A stretch of 64,000 nt of DNA from assembly GCF_964283195.1 (NCBI RefSeq), contig NZ_CAXYLH010000006.1. One strand, written 5' to 3'. The stretch's first letter is position 1. Each line of letters opens with the position of its first letter. A program made the position numbers and the translations under genes. The stretch is from Paratractidigestivibacter sp003150175. GTDB taxonomy: Bacteria; Actinomycetota; Coriobacteriia; Coriobacteriales; Atopobiaceae. Positions 9,047 to 17,663 of the stretch are shown piece after piece. Under the pieces are notes generated by a model. It was given only the letters and a program-made list of their open reading frames with translations, was not told the DNA's origin and did not search any database.

Positions 9047-10075
9047 CTAGAGGGCGTCGGCGATGTCGCGGACGAGGCGGGCGGTCTTGTCCCAGCCGAG
9101 GCAGGCGTCGGTGATCGACTTGCCGTAGACGCCGCCGTCGACGGGCTGGTTGCCGTCCTCGAGGTAGCTCTCGACCATAAAGCCCTTGACCATGCGGCGC
9201 ACAAGGTCGTTGCGCTTGCAGCTCTCGAGCACCTCTTTGCAAATGCGCGGCTGCTCAAGGGGCCTTTTTCCGGAGTTGTCGTGGTTGCAGTCGATGATCG
9301 CGGAGGGGTTGGCGAAGTCGGCGTCGAGGTAGCGGCCGGCCAGGCGCTCGAGGTGCTCATAATGGTAGTTCGGGTAGTTGCGCCCATCGAGGCCGATGTA
9401 GCCGCGCAGCACGGCGTGCGCGAGCGGGTTGCCGTCGCACTCGACCTCCCAGCCGCGGTAGATGAAGCTCTGGCGCGCCTGCGCCGCGTAGATCGAGTTG
9501 AGCATGACGGTCATGGAGCCGGCGGTCGGGTTCTTCATGCCCACGGGCACGCTGATGCCGGAGGCGACGAGGCGGTGCTCCTGGTTCTCGACGGAGCGCG
9601 CGCCCACGGCGACGTAGCTCAGAACATCGACGAGGTACTGGTAGTTCGTGGGATAGAGCATCTCGTCCGCGGTAAAGAAGCCCGTCTCCTCGATCACGCG
9701 CAGGTGCATGCGGCGCACGGCCTTCACGCCCTCGAGCAGGTCGGCCGGCGCCTCCGGGTCGGGGTTGTGGAGGAGCCCCTTGTACCCCGTGCCCTTGGTG
9801 CGGGGCTTGTTCGTGTACACGCGCGGGATGACGATGAGCTTGTCGCGGACCTCGTCGGCCACGCTGGCCAGGCGGTTCATGTAGTCGAGCACGGAGTCCT
9901 CGCGGTCGGCCGAGCACGGCCCGATGATCAGCAGGCGCCGGTCATCCTCGCCGCGCATGACGGCGGCGACCTCGGCGTCGAAGGCGGCCTTGCGCTCGGA
10001 GAGCTCGGCAGAGAGCGGCAGCTCCTCGCGGACCTCCTTGGCCATGGGCAGGTGGCGCTTGAAGTTCATGGACAT
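9047..10075 (-). CDS. aroF: 3-deoxy-7-phosphoheptulonate synthase (class I alpha, AroF/G/H-type)
   Basis: The 342-residue enzyme condenses phosphoenolpyruvate and erythrose 4-phosphate, the first step of the shikimate pathway. Visible motifs are IGPCSADRED (metal-ligand Cys54), PRVYTNKPRTKGTGYKGL (PEP/phosphate binding), GARSVENQEHR, PVGMKNPTAG, IDCNHDNSGK (metal His) and FMVESYLEDG. The length matches the AroF/G/H class. Two Mets lie at the start (MSMNF); GGAGG about 12 bases ahead of the first Met supports 10075. A paralogue letter cannot be assigned by inhibitor type from sequence alone. It stands alone, divergent from the dipeptidase gene. Confidence 0.92.
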   Translation of the reverse strand: MSMNFKRHLPMAKEVREELPLSAELSERKAAFDAEVAAVMRGEDDRRLLIIGPCSADREDSVLDYMNRLASVADEVRDKLIVIPRVYTNKPRTKGTGYKGLLHNPDPEAPADLLEGVKAVRRMHLRVIEETGFFTADEMLYPTNYQYLVDVLSYVAVGARSVENQEHRLVASGISVPVGMKNPTAGSMTVMLNSIYAAQARQSFIYRGWEVECDGNPLAHAVLRGYIGLDGRNYPNYHYEHLERLAGRYLDADFANPSAIIDCNHDNSGKRPLEQPRICKEVLESCKRNDLVRRMVKGFMVESYLEDGNQPVDGGVYGKSITDACLGWDKTARLVRDIADAL

Positions 10076-10193
10076 GCGGGTACTCCTCCACTCGTAATTT
10101 CAGCGTTAGACATTATCGGGGGTCGCGGGCGCACGGGCAACGCAGAAGGCTAACATTGGGACCGTATGTAACAAAGACGAGACAGGAGGAACC

Positions 10194-11669
10194 ATGTCCT
10201 GCACCACGATCCTAGTGGGAAAGAACGCGAGCTTCGACGGCTCGACCATCATCGCCCGCAACGAGGACTGCCCGAGCGGCGAGTTCTGCGAGAAGCGCTT
10301 CTCGGTGAGCAATGCTGCGGGCAAGAAGACCTACAAGAGCGTCATCGGCCACCTCGAGGTGCCGCTGCCCGACGGCGGCGGGCGCTACACCTGCATGCCC
10401 AACGCCGACCTCAAGGAGGGCCTGTGGGAGGCCGCGGGCGTGAACGCCCATAACGTCGCCATGACGGCCACCGAGACCCTGACCACCAACGAGCGCGTGC
10501 TCGCGGCCGACCCCCTCGTGGCCTACAAGGCGGCCATCGGCGAGCCCGGCCAGGACGGCCACGAGGCCGAGCAGGTGGGCGGCATCGGCGAGGAGGACAT
10601 GGTCACCCTCGTCCTCCCCTACGCCACGAGCGCCCGCGACGGCGTCCTGCGCCTGGGCGCTCTCCTTGAGCGCTACGGCACCTACGAGATGAACGGCATC
10701 GCGTTCTCCGACGTCGACGAGATCTGGTGGCTCGAGACCGTGGGCGGCCACCACTGGATCGCCCGCCGCGTGCCGGACGACTGCTACGTCACGATGCCCA
10801 ACCAGCTCGGCCTCGACTCCTTCGACCTGGACGATGCCCTCGGCGAGGGCCGCGAGCACCTGTGCTCCCCCGACCTTCGCGAGTTCATCCAGAAGAACCA
10901 CCTCGACCTCAGCCTCGACGGCGAGCTCAACCCGCGCGACGCCTTCGGCAGCCGCTCAGACGCCGACCACGTGTACAACACTCCGCGCGCCTGGGACATG
11001 CAGCGCTGGCTCAACCCGTCCGCCGGCCCCTGGGAGACCGCGGCGGCGCACGAGGAGTTCGGCCCCGAGTCCGACCGCCTGCCGTGGTGCCGCGTGCCTG
11101 AGCGCAAGATTACCATCGAGGACGTCAAGTACGTGCTCAGCCTCCACTACCAGGGCACGGTCTACGACCCCTACGGCCACATCGGCACCCCGGCGACGCG
11201 CGGTCTCTACCGCCCCATCGGCATCAACCGCAACTGCCAGCTCGCCGTCCTGCAGATCCGCCCCTACGTCGACGAGAAGCGCCGCGCGCTGCAGTGGATC
11301 GCGCTCGGCAGCAACGCGTTCAACGCGCTCGTGCCCTTCTTCACGCAGGTGGACGAGGTGCCGGCGTACGTCTCGTCGACGCCCAGGACCGTGACGACCG
11401 ACAGCTTCTACTGGGCGAACCGCCTCATCGGCGCCATGGCCGACGCGAGCTACTCCGCCTGCCTGCCGCACGTCGAGCGCTATCAAGAGAAGCTCCAGAG
11501 CGAGGCCACGCGCCTCGTGCACGAGTGCGACGAGGCCGCGGGCGACCCGGCGGCGGCCAACCAGGCCATCGCCGACGCCGCGCGCAAGCGCACCGACTGC
11601 CTGCTCGGCCACGTGCTCTTTGCCCGCAGCGCCGAGATGCGCAACGGCTTCTCGCGCAGCGACAACTAG
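10194..11669 (+). CDS. C69-family dipeptidase (PepD/DipA-type)
   Basis: This 491-residue Ntn-fold peptidase begins MSCTTILVGKNASFDGSTII, with Cys3 the likely N-terminal nucleophile after processing and GSTIIARNEDC the substrate-pocket motif of the family. Further family marks are ETVGGHHWIARRVPDDCYV and GTVYDPYGHIGTPATRGLYR. It should hydrolyse dipeptides in the cytoplasm, which fits an amino-acid-using gut anaerobe. GGAGGA sits five bases before the ATG. It is monocistronic and followed by a strong intrinsic hairpin at 11726-11759. Confidence 0.92.
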   Translation: MSCTTILVGKNASFDGSTIIARNEDCPSGEFCEKRFSVSNAAGKKTYKSVIGHLEVPLPDGGGRYTCMPNADLKEGLWEAAGVNAHNVAMTATETLTTNERVLAADPLVAYKAAIGEPGQDGHEAEQVGGIGEEDMVTLVLPYATSARDGVLRLGALLERYGTYEMNGIAFSDVDEIWWLETVGGHHWIARRVPDDCYVTMPNQLGLDSFDLDDALGEGREHLCSPDLREFIQKNHLDLSLDGELNPRDAFGSRSDADHVYNTPRAWDMQRWLNPSAGPWETAAAHEEFGPESDRLPWCRVPERKITIEDVKYVLSLHYQGTVYDPYGHIGTPATRGLYRPIGINRNCQLAVLQIRPYVDEKRRALQWIALGSNAFNALVPFFTQVDEVPAYVSSTPRTVTTDSFYWANRLIGAMADASYSACLPHVERYQEKLQSEATRLVHECDEAAGDPAAANQAIADAARKRTDCLLGHVLFARSAEMRNGFSRSDN

Positions 11670-11725
11670 TCCTGCGGGCAGCCCCCCGCGACCGTCGTCG
11701 GACGTCCATCGCAGAGACGACGAGA

Positions 11726-11759
11726 AAGCGCGCCCCCTCCATAAGGAAGGGGCGCGCTT
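11726..11759 (+). terminator. Intrinsic terminator-like hairpin after the C69 dipeptidase gene
   Basis: AAGCGCGCCCC / GGGGCGCGCTT arms (11 bp) around a 12-base loop, followed by ATCGTT. The T-run is poor on the plus strand. It may also serve the convergent membrane-protein gene. Confidence 0.7.
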
Positions 11760-11799
11760 ATCGTTCAATCCGCAGCCGGTGCCAAGCGTCGTTCGTAGG

Positions 11800-12243
11800 C
11801 TACTCGGCGTCGTCCTCCTCGTCCTCGTCGGGCTTCTCGCCTGCGAGCGAGAGGCCGTAGAACAGGCCAAACAGCAGGAAGAGCACGGGGATCGCCATAG
11901 CGGCAAGGAGGACCACCGCGAAGGCGGTCGCCGCGCCGGACGGCAGCACGGGAATCATGAACGGCGAGAGCATGAACGCGACGGCCGGCACGACGCCGAG
12001 GACGCGCCAAGCGATGCGCATTCCGTGGCCGAGCTTGAGGTCGAACTTATGGACGAGCGATGTGGTCAGGAGCGCGGCGATGGAGAACGCGCCGACCGGC
12101 TTGGCGAATACAGCCATCGTGAGCAGGGCGATGTTGTCGCCGAAGTCCCCGCCAACCGACGCCGACCAGGCCAAAAACACGACGCAGATCGCCGAGATGA
12201 CGCCCCACACGGCGGCGTTGGCGATGAACGTGGATCTCTTCAT
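11800..12243 (-). CDS. Small four-helix membrane protein, uncharacterised
   Basis: This 147-residue protein has about four membrane helices (VWGVISAICVVFLAW, IALLTMAVFAKPVGAFSIAALL, VLGVVPAVAFMLSPFMIPVL, VVLLAAMAIPVLFLLFGLFYG) and an acidic C-terminal tail (KPDEDEEDDAE). I do not recognise a named family. The start at 12243 (MKRSTF) has AGGAG seven bases upstream; an in-frame Met six codons earlier lacks a ribosome site. It is divergent from the hemolysin III gene with about 100 bases between the starts. Confidence 0.75.
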   Translation of the reverse strand: MKRSTFIANAAVWGVISAICVVFLAWSASVGGDFGDNIALLTMAVFAKPVGAFSIAALLTTSLVHKFDLKLGHGMRIAWRVLGVVPAVAFMLSPFMIPVLPSGAATAFAVVLLAAMAIPVLFLLFGLFYGLSLAGEKPDEDEEDDAE

Positions 12244-12341
12244 AACATGACTCCTCAACATCTATGGGGTATGCTCGTTTAGCAAGAACACAGTATAAAC
12301 CCGAGCGGCGGGCGCCGCTTTTACCCGAGGACGGTATTGCG

Positions 12342-12992
12342 ATGGAGAACACAAAGGCGAAGCGCAGGTACACGGTCGGCGAGGAGGTCGCGAACTCGGT
12401 GAGCCACGGCGTGGGGGCGCTGCTCTCCATCGCCGCGCTCGTACTGCTCATCGTGCGCGCCGTCAGCCACGGCGGCGGCGTGAGGCTCGCCGCGGCGCTG
12501 CTCATGGGCATCGGCCTTCTGGTCGAGTACCTCTTCTCGACGCTCTACCACGCGATCGCGCCCGAGAAAGCCAAGCGCGTGTTCCGCGTGCTCGACCACT
12601 GCGGCATCTACCTGCTCATCGCCGGCAGCTACGCGCCGTTCGCGCTCGTCGCGCTCGCCGACCGCGGGGGCATCGCGCTCGGCATCGCCGTGTGGGCCGT
12701 CGCCATCGTGGGCATCGTCGCCGAGTGCTTCCTGCGCGAGAAGCAGCCCAAATGGCTCACCGCGCTCATCTACGTGATCCTCGGCTGGGCGGTCGTCTTC
12801 CACATCGTCGACCTCTATCAGGTGCTGCCCGCGCCCGCGTTCTGGCTCCTTCTGGCGGGCGGCATCAGCTACACCGTCGGAGCGCTCTTCTACATCCCCA
12901 AGAACGTCCGCTACCTGCACTTCATTTTCCATCTCTTCACCCTGGCCGGCAGCGTCTGCATCACCCTCTCGGCCCTCCTCTTCGTCCTCTAG
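12342..12992 (+). CDS. Hemolysin III family membrane protein (PAQR superfamily)
   Basis: The 216-residue protein starts GEEVANSVSHGVGALLSIAA, the family opening. It contains the conserved STLYHA and LDHCGIYLLIAGSYAPF segments and a His near the end (LHFIFHLF) within seven predicted membrane helices. These His/Asp/Ser positions form the putative metal site of PAQR-type proteins. Despite the name, hemolysis is not established for most members. The start at 12342 follows CCGAGGA; 26 further open codons upstream lack a ribosome site. A strong terminator follows. Confidence 0.88.
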   Translation: MENTKAKRRYTVGEEVANSVSHGVGALLSIAALVLLIVRAVSHGGGVRLAAALLMGIGLLVEYLFSTLYHAIAPEKAKRVFRVLDHCGIYLLIAGSYAPFALVALADRGGIALGIAVWAVAIVGIVAECFLREKQPKWLTALIYVILGWAVVFHIVDLYQVLPAPAFWLLLAGGISYTVGALFYIPKNVRYLHFIFHLFTLAGSVCITLSALLFVL

Positions 12993-13012
12993 AACAAACA
13001 TCGACCATCCAC

Positions 13013-13045
13013 AAAGAAGCCCCGGAACACCTCCGGGGCTTCTTT
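13013..13045 (+). terminator. Intrinsic terminator of the hemolysin III gene
   Basis: AAAGAAGCCCCGG / CCGGGGCTTCTTT, a 13-bp perfect stem with a seven-base loop. A-rich and T-rich flanks would let it work in both directions. Confidence 0.85.
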
Positions 13046-13129
13046 CATATTGCTCTTAAACTCACTTAAGCAGCCACAAGCATGGTTGACCGACGAGGGC
13101 GGCGACGCCCTTGTCTGTGGCGCAGTTCC

Positions 13130-13166
13130 GCACGAGCCGAAGGCCACTAAATGTGGCCTTCGTGCG
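13130..13166. other. Hairpin in the 13046-13226 gap
   Basis: GAAGGCCAC-taaat-GTGGCCTTC with additional pairing of the GCACGA / CGTGC flanks. No U-run follows on either side. Nothing else is seen in this gap. Confidence 0.5.
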
Positions 13167-13226
13167 AGTCAGGACTGTCTGAGCACACAGGAAGGGAGGA
13201 CGCCAACATGCCGGAATGAGCGTCAG

Positions 13227-13673
13227 CTACGCTTTGACCTCGAACTTCTCGTGGCACTTCGGGCACGTCACGCGGAGCCTGCCCTTGCCGCGCGGCACGC
13301 GGACCTTCTGGCCGCAGTGGGTGCACTTGACGTGCTTGTACTGCTTGGCCTCGGCCGCGGCGGCTTTGGGGTTCTGCAGCCACGGGCGGGCGGGCCCGAT
13401 GGCCTTGAGGAAGGCGGCGTTCTCGCGCGAGCGCGAGCCGAGGTTCTTCGACTGGATGCGGAAGCCGGCGTAGACGATCAGCGCGAGCGCGAGCCAGCCG
13501 AGCCAGCCGGCGTGCGCGAAGATGTTGATGATGACGAGCAGCAGCGCCAGGTAGACGCAGGCCATGGCAAGGTCATCAGGGCCTTGGCGACCGCGGAGCC
13601 ACTGGGCGGCCTGGCGCTCGGCCTCGGCCCTCTTGGCGTTCCAATCGGTCTTCGGCTTGTTTTGGTCGGACAT
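13227..13673 (-). CDS. Membrane protein with C-terminal zinc ribbon
   Basis: This 148-residue protein has a charged N-terminus, two adjacent membrane helices (MACVYLALLLVIINIFAHA and WLGWLALALIVYAGF), an Ala-rich linker, and a C-terminal treble-clef-like ribbon (CTHCGQKVRVPRGKGRLRVT then CPKCHEKF). The ribbon sits in the cytoplasm if both helices form a hairpin. No functional name is known to me. GAAAGGA stands upstream of the ATG. It lies between the S1 gene and the hemolysin III gene and is probably monocistronic. Confidence 0.8.
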   Translation of the reverse strand: MSDQNKPKTDWNAKRAEAERQAAQWLRGRQGPDDLAMACVYLALLLVIINIFAHAGWLGWLALALIVYAGFRIQSKNLGSRSRENAAFLKAIGPARPWLQNPKAAAAEAKQYKHVKCTHCGQKVRVPRGKGRLRVTCPKCHEKFEVKA

Positions 13674-13776
13674 AAGGAAGGTCCTTTCGAACTTACGGTT
13701 CCGAAACGCACATCGCTTCTTCTACCCAAAGCTGAAGCTGGAATTCGCTCTCGGGGCCGAATCCCCGGGAACATAA

Positions 13777-13802
13777 AGGAGCCGCCCCGAGGGACGGCTC
13801 CT
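13777..13802 (-). terminator. Intrinsic terminator of rpsA
   Basis: AGGAGCCG / CGGCTCCT stem around TCCCTCGGGG (minus strand), followed by TTTATG. It is located 40 bases beyond the rpsA stop. Confidence 0.75.
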
Positions 13803-13841
13803 CCAGTGCTCGATGAAGCGACGCTGGGCGCGACGGGGAGC

Positions 13842-15029
13842 TTACTCCTCGACGGTCTCCTCAGCCTCGGCGGCCTCCTCGGCCGGCTTCTCGGACTCGG
13901 GGAGAGGCTTGACCTCGACCTCGGTGCCGAGGGTCTCGGCGGCGGCCTTCATAGAGAGGGAGATGCGACGACGGTCGAGGTCGATCTCCATGACCTTCAC
14001 CTGGACGGTGTCGCCCACAGAGCAGACCTGGGACGGCTGGTCGACGTGGGACTTGGCCATCTCGGAGATGTGGACGAGGCCCTCCACGCCGTCGCCGAGG
14101 TCGACGAAGGCGCCGAAGGTGACGAGCTTGGTGACCTTGCCCTCGACGATGGCGTCGACGGGGTACTTCTTGACGAGGGTGCGCCAAGGATCCTCGGTGG
14201 TCTGCTTGAGACCGAGGGAGATGCGTTCGCGGTTCAGATCGACGTCGAGCACCTGGACCTCGACCTCCTGGCCGACCTTGACGACCTCGGAGGGGTGGTT
14301 GACGTGGTTCCAGGAGAGCTCGGAGATGTGGACCAGGCCGTCGATGCCGCCGAGGTCGACGAAGGCGCCGAAGTCGACGATCGAGGACACGGTGCCCTTG
14401 AGGCGCATGCCGACCTGCAGCTTGGAGAGGATCTCCTGGCGCTCGGCCTTGCGGGCCTCCTCGAGCACGACACGGCGAGAGAGGACGACGTTGTTGCGGT
14501 TGCGATCCATCTCGATGACGCGGGCCTCGATGCGGGTGCCCATGTAGGCGGTGAGGTCCTTGACGCGACGGAGGTCGACGAGGGAGGCGGGCAGGAAGCC
14601 GCGCAGGCCGATGTCGAGGATCAGGCCGCCCTTGACGACCTCGATGACCTCGCCCTCGACGGTCTCGCCGGACTGGAACTTGGCCTCGACGGCGTTCCAG
14701 GCGCGCTCGTACTCTGCGCGCTTCTTGGACAGGACGAGGCGACCCTCCTTGTCCTCCTTCTGGAGAACGAGGGCCTCGATCTCGTCGCCCAGGGCGACGA
14801 CGTCGGCCGGGTTGACGTCCTTGCGGATGGAAAGCTCGCGGGACGGGATAACGCCCTCGGACTTGTAGCTGATGTCAAGCAGGACCTCGTCGCGCTCGAC
14901 CTTGACGACGGTACCGGTCACAAGGTCGCCCTCATTGAAGTCGGTGACGGTGCCGTCAATGAGGCTGTTCATCTCCTCGTCGGAAATGTCATCCATGGCG
15001 AAGATGGACGAGTTCTGAATCTCACTCAA
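13842..15029 (-). CDS. rpsA: 30S ribosomal protein S1
   Basis: The 395-residue protein has four S1 (OB-fold) domains at about 26-95, 112-178, 196-264 and 281-351. Typical segments are GDLVTGTVVKVERDEVLLDI, GTVSSIVDFGAFVDLGG-IDGLVHISELSW and GKVTKLVTFGAFVDLGDGVEGLVHISEM, followed by an acidic Glu/Ala tail. Four domains is the usual form in Actinobacteria and Firmicutes rather than the six of enterobacteria. It recruits mRNA to the 30S subunit. A TTG start at 15029 is preferred because AAAGGGG lies seven bases ahead; the next Met is ten codons inside and the upstream in-frame Met lacks a ribosome site. Confidence 0.95.
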   Translation of the reverse strand: MSEIQNSSIFAMDDISDEEMNSLIDGTVTDFNEGDLVTGTVVKVERDEVLLDISYKSEGVIPSRELSIRKDVNPADVVALGDEIEALVLQKEDKEGRLVLSKKRAEYERAWNAVEAKFQSGETVEGEVIEVVKGGLILDIGLRGFLPASLVDLRRVKDLTAYMGTRIEARVIEMDRNRNNVVLSRRVVLEEARKAERQEILSKLQVGMRLKGTVSSIVDFGAFVDLGGIDGLVHISELSWNHVNHPSEVVKVGQEVEVQVLDVDLNRERISLGLKQTTEDPWRTLVKKYPVDAIVEGKVTKLVTFGAFVDLGDGVEGLVHISEMAKSHVDQPSQVCSVGDTVQVKVMEIDLDRRRISLSMKAAAETLGTEVEVKPLPESEKPAEEAAEAEETVEE

Positions 15030-15175
15030 AGGTGGACCCCTTTCGAACAACGGGGCCCCGGTCGTCATGGTCGCTGCCTGCAGTGCCAAATCAATCGCGG
15101 CGTCTACGTGGAAACTTGCATGCTCTCGGGGGCCGACAGATACGTTTGTGCGGGCCCCATGCCCACACGCGCTTT

Positions 15176-15205
15176 AGAGTACCTTTAATGGCGCCCGGAT
15201 TTCAA
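15176..15205 (-). promoter_or_regulatory. Candidate rpsA promoter
   Basis: On the minus strand TTGAAA (15200-15205), an 18-base spacer, then TACTCT (15176-15181), about 145 bases before the rpsA start. Only the -35 is close to consensus. Confidence 0.35.
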
Positions 15206-15295
15206 GCTATTGTTTGAGGTAAATTGAGTTTCTACGCAGGGTCGCCACGAGTCAGCGCGCCCGCGGGGCGGTTCACAAGGGAAGGCGCTCGAACC

Positions 15296-16030
15296 ATGAT
15301 ACAGGCAGTACTGTTCGATCTGGACGACACGCTGCTGTCGCTCAACCTCACGGCGTTCCTCGCCAGGTACATCAACGGGGCCTCCGGGCTCCTCGCCCGC
15401 GCGAGCGGGAAGCTGCGCGTGAACATCATGACCGCCTATGCGCGCGCCTGGCTCGCCGCCGAGGGCGAGAAGCGCCGCGACCGCATGACGAACCAGCAGC
15501 TCATCAACTCGATCATCTACAAGCAGTGCGGCATCCCCCTGGACGACCCCGTCATCGCCGACATGATCGATTGCTACGAGCGCACCGTCGTGCCGCGCAT
15601 GGGGTCGGGCATCGTCCGCGCCGAGCCCAAGGAGGGCGCCCGCGAGGCCGTCGACGCAGTGTGGGGCATGGGCCTCACCTGCGCGCTCGCGACGAACCCG
15701 GTCGTCTCGATGGAGTGCGACCGCGCGCGCATGGCCTGGGCGGGCTTCACGGAGGACGACTTCGCGCTCGTCTCGTGCGCGGAGAACTCGACGCGCGCCA
15801 AGCCGTGGGCGGACTACTACGAGGAGTTCTGCGGCAAGCTCGGGCTTTCCCCCAGCGAGTGCCTCATGGTGGGCAACGACGCAAAGAGGGACTTCGCGCA
15901 CCCCGAGTGCGGCCTGCGCACGGTCTACGTCGGCCACGCGAAGCCCACGCGCGCCCTGTGGGCGGGCCAGATGAGCGAGCTTGCCTCGGCACTGCCGGCC
16001 ATCATCGAGAAGGCGAACAGCGAAGAGTGA
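15296..16030 (+). CDS. HAD-family hydrolase (phosphatase)
   Basis: This 244-residue HAD hydrolase has motif I FDLDDTLLS (nucleophile Asp8 and general acid Asp10), motif II ATNPV, a motif III lysine in ENSTRAKPWADYY, and motif IV VGNDAKRDFAHP. The long helical insert between motifs I and II is a C1 cap that shapes substrate choice. The substrate, a small phosphomonoester, is not identifiable. The start at 15296 follows GGGAAGG; the upstream open frame is without a ribosome site. It is transcribed away from rpsA and followed by a strong terminator. Confidence 0.85.
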   Translation: MIQAVLFDLDDTLLSLNLTAFLARYINGASGLLARASGKLRVNIMTAYARAWLAAEGEKRRDRMTNQQLINSIIYKQCGIPLDDPVIADMIDCYERTVVPRMGSGIVRAEPKEGAREAVDAVWGMGLTCALATNPVVSMECDRARMAWAGFTEDDFALVSCAENSTRAKPWADYYEEFCGKLGLSPSECLMVGNDAKRDFAHPECGLRTVYVGHAKPTRALWAGQMSELASALPAIIEKANSEE

Positions 16031-16053
16031 CGGCGAGCGCATGCCGCAAGAAG

Positions 16054-16101
16054 GAACGGGCGCGGTTTTCCGATTGCCAACGGAAAAACCGCGCCCGTTC
16101 C
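16054..16101 (+). terminator. Intrinsic terminator after the HAD gene
   Basis: GAACGGGCGCGGTTTTCCG / CGGAAAAACCGCGCCCGTTC, a 19-20 bp stem with an eight-base loop (ATTGCCAA). It is one of the longest hairpins in the window. Confidence 0.8.
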
Positions 16102-16146
16102 CATGCTTAGACGCTCGGAAAAGCCCGTGACCTCCCCGGCTCGCCG

Positions 16147-16548
16147 TCAGCGCTCCTTGAACGAGACGAGCCGGTAGCCGGCCTGCTCGACGACCGATCG
16201 GACCGCGGCCTCGTCGAGCGGCCGCTTCGCGCGAAGGCGGGCCTGGCCGCCCGCGAGGGTGACCTCTGCCCAGGCGCCGGGCAGCGAGTCGAGCGCGGCG
16301 GTCACGGCGGCCACGCAGTGCTCGCAGCTCATGCCCCCGATGCCAAGCTCGGCCTCGTACGGGTAGTGTGCGGGGTCGGTATCCGTCACCTCGACGAGCT
16401 TGAACTTCTTTCCCGCGGGGGCGCCGCCGCCCTTCGCGGCCCCGCTGCAGCAGTCGCGCTTGCCGGTCGCGGTGCCGAGGAAGCGCACCGCGGCGACCAC
16501 GAAGAGGGCCGCGACGGCGACGATGATGACGATGTCGGCTATGCCCAT
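16147..16548 (-). CDS. Membrane-anchored heavy-metal-associated (HMA) domain protein
   Basis: This 133-residue protein has one N-terminal membrane helix (about residues 4-22), a CC pair at 33-34, a Gly/Lys linker, and an HMA fold with the metal-binding loop GGMSCEHC (Cys75, Cys78). The fold continues VAAVTAALDSLPGAWAEVTL and ends AVRSVVEQAGYRL. HMA domains of this type carry Cu(I) or another soft metal. The helix would hold the carrier at the membrane, unlike free CopZ. No copper ATPase is adjacent. FeoB-associated Cys-rich proteins share the N-terminal helix plus CC arrangement, an alternative origin for residues 1-45. Confidence 0.82.
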   Translation of the reverse strand: MGIADIVIIVAVAALFVVAAVRFLGTATGKRDCCSGAAKGGGAPAGKKFKLVEVTDTDPAHYPYEAELGIGGMSCEHCVAAVTAALDSLPGAWAEVTLAGGQARLRAKRPLDEAAVRSVVEQAGYRLVSFKER

Positions 16549-16617
16549 GGTTACTCGATTCCCTCAGGCCCCGCGGCGCGCGCGAGGCAAAGTTAACCTA
16601 AGCCGACTATATACCCC

Positions 16618-17541
16618 TTAGAGGTATTTGCGCCAGTCCTCCTCGCCCTCGTCGTCCTCGGCCGCGGCGGCGGCGCGGGTCGCCGTGGCCTCGCGCTCGG
16701 CGCGCGGGACGTACGGGTCGGCGTTGGCCTCGGGGAACTTGGCGAAGGCGTGCTCGAAGCGCTCGAGGTTCTCGTCGAAGCGGCCGCGCGGCACGGCGAA
16801 GACCACCTCGCGGGCGACGTGCCCGCCGGAGGCGAGCTCGGCGCGGAACATCTCGGCCACCTGCCCCGCGTCCCAGCCGAAGACCCCGCAGCCGAAGGCG
16901 CCGAGGACGAGCTTCTCGTGCCCGAGCTCGTCGGCGACGGCGAGCACGAGGCGGATGCGCCCGCGCATGGCCTCGGCGAGCGCCTCGTCCGAGACGCGGT
17001 ACTCCGTCCGGGCGCGGCTGGCGTTGGGCGCCGCGGCGACGATCACGTCGGCGTAGCTGTGGTACTTCTCGCGGTCGAAGCGTACGCGCGGCACGACCAG
17101 GGCGCGGTTGCGGTAGAGCTCGCAGTTGATGTTGCGGCGACGGTTCTCGGCATACCAGGCCTTCTGCGTCGCGAGCACGTTGTAGAGCGTGGACTCGGCG
17201 CACAGGGCCTCCTCCTGCGCCCATGCGCCGCGCGCGTAGCCGCCGCCGGCGCTCGTGAAGCTCGCGAAGTCGAGGACAGCGAGGTCACAGGCCGAGGCGA
17301 GTCCGCGCCCGCGCGCGAGCACGGCGGTCACGGAGTCCTCGTCGACGACCGTCACGGACGGCACGCGGGGCGCCCCGTCGTCGAGCACGGGCTCCGAGGC
17401 GGGCGTCGAGCCATAGGTCCTGATCCCCGCGACCGATGCCGCGACCTCGGGGGCGAGCCTGCGCTCGACGTCGGCTATGTGGCGCTCGGCCTCGGCGGCG
17501 CGGGCCTCTTTCCTCGGGTTGGTGCGCTTTCTGTCCGCCAT
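16618..17541 (-). CDS. TIGR02452-family protein (microbial PARG-like macrodomain)
   Basis: This 307-residue protein contains the microbial poly(ADP-ribose) glycohydrolase signature. LDFASFTSAGGGYARGAWAQEEALC carries the Gly-rich loop and the QEE catalytic glutamates, then VIVAAAPNAS and LGAFGCGVFGWD follow. Such proteins hydrolyse ADP-ribose linkages or bind ADP-ribose. A positively charged N-terminus precedes the domain. The start at 17541 has GGAGGA six bases upstream. It is transcribed alone; the physiological target is unknown. Confidence 0.82.
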   Translation of the reverse strand: MADRKRTNPRKEARAAEAERHIADVERRLAPEVAASVAGIRTYGSTPASEPVLDDGAPRVPSVTVVDEDSVTAVLARGRGLASACDLAVLDFASFTSAGGGYARGAWAQEEALCAESTLYNVLATQKAWYAENRRRNINCELYRNRALVVPRVRFDREKYHSYADVIVAAAPNASRARTEYRVSDEALAEAMRGRIRLVLAVADELGHEKLVLGAFGCGVFGWDAGQVAEMFRAELASGGHVAREVVFAVPRGRFDENLERFEHAFAKFPEANADPYVPRAEREATATRAAAAAEDDEGEEDWRKYL

Positions 17542-17617
17542 TGGTCCTCCTCTGGAATCGCGGGGCAGCCCCGGCTCGCTCGGACGGGCCCGACCCTCCT
17601 GCAGTGCAAAGAACAAG

Positions 17618-17663
17618 AAAAGCGCTCGGGGCGGCCCCGCGGATGGGCCGCCCCGGGCGCTTT
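17618..17663 (-). terminator. Intrinsic terminator of nadK-recN
   Basis: AAAGCGC-CGGGGCGGCCC pairs with GGGCCGCCCCG-GCGCTTT. The stem begins at the recN stop codon and ends in an A/T-rich flank. Confidence 0.75.

Noticed and set aside
13050..15188. A 712-residue open frame opposite rpsA
   Set aside because: It is Leu/Gly/Asp-rich repeats mirroring the S1 domains; rpsA on the other strand is unmistakable.
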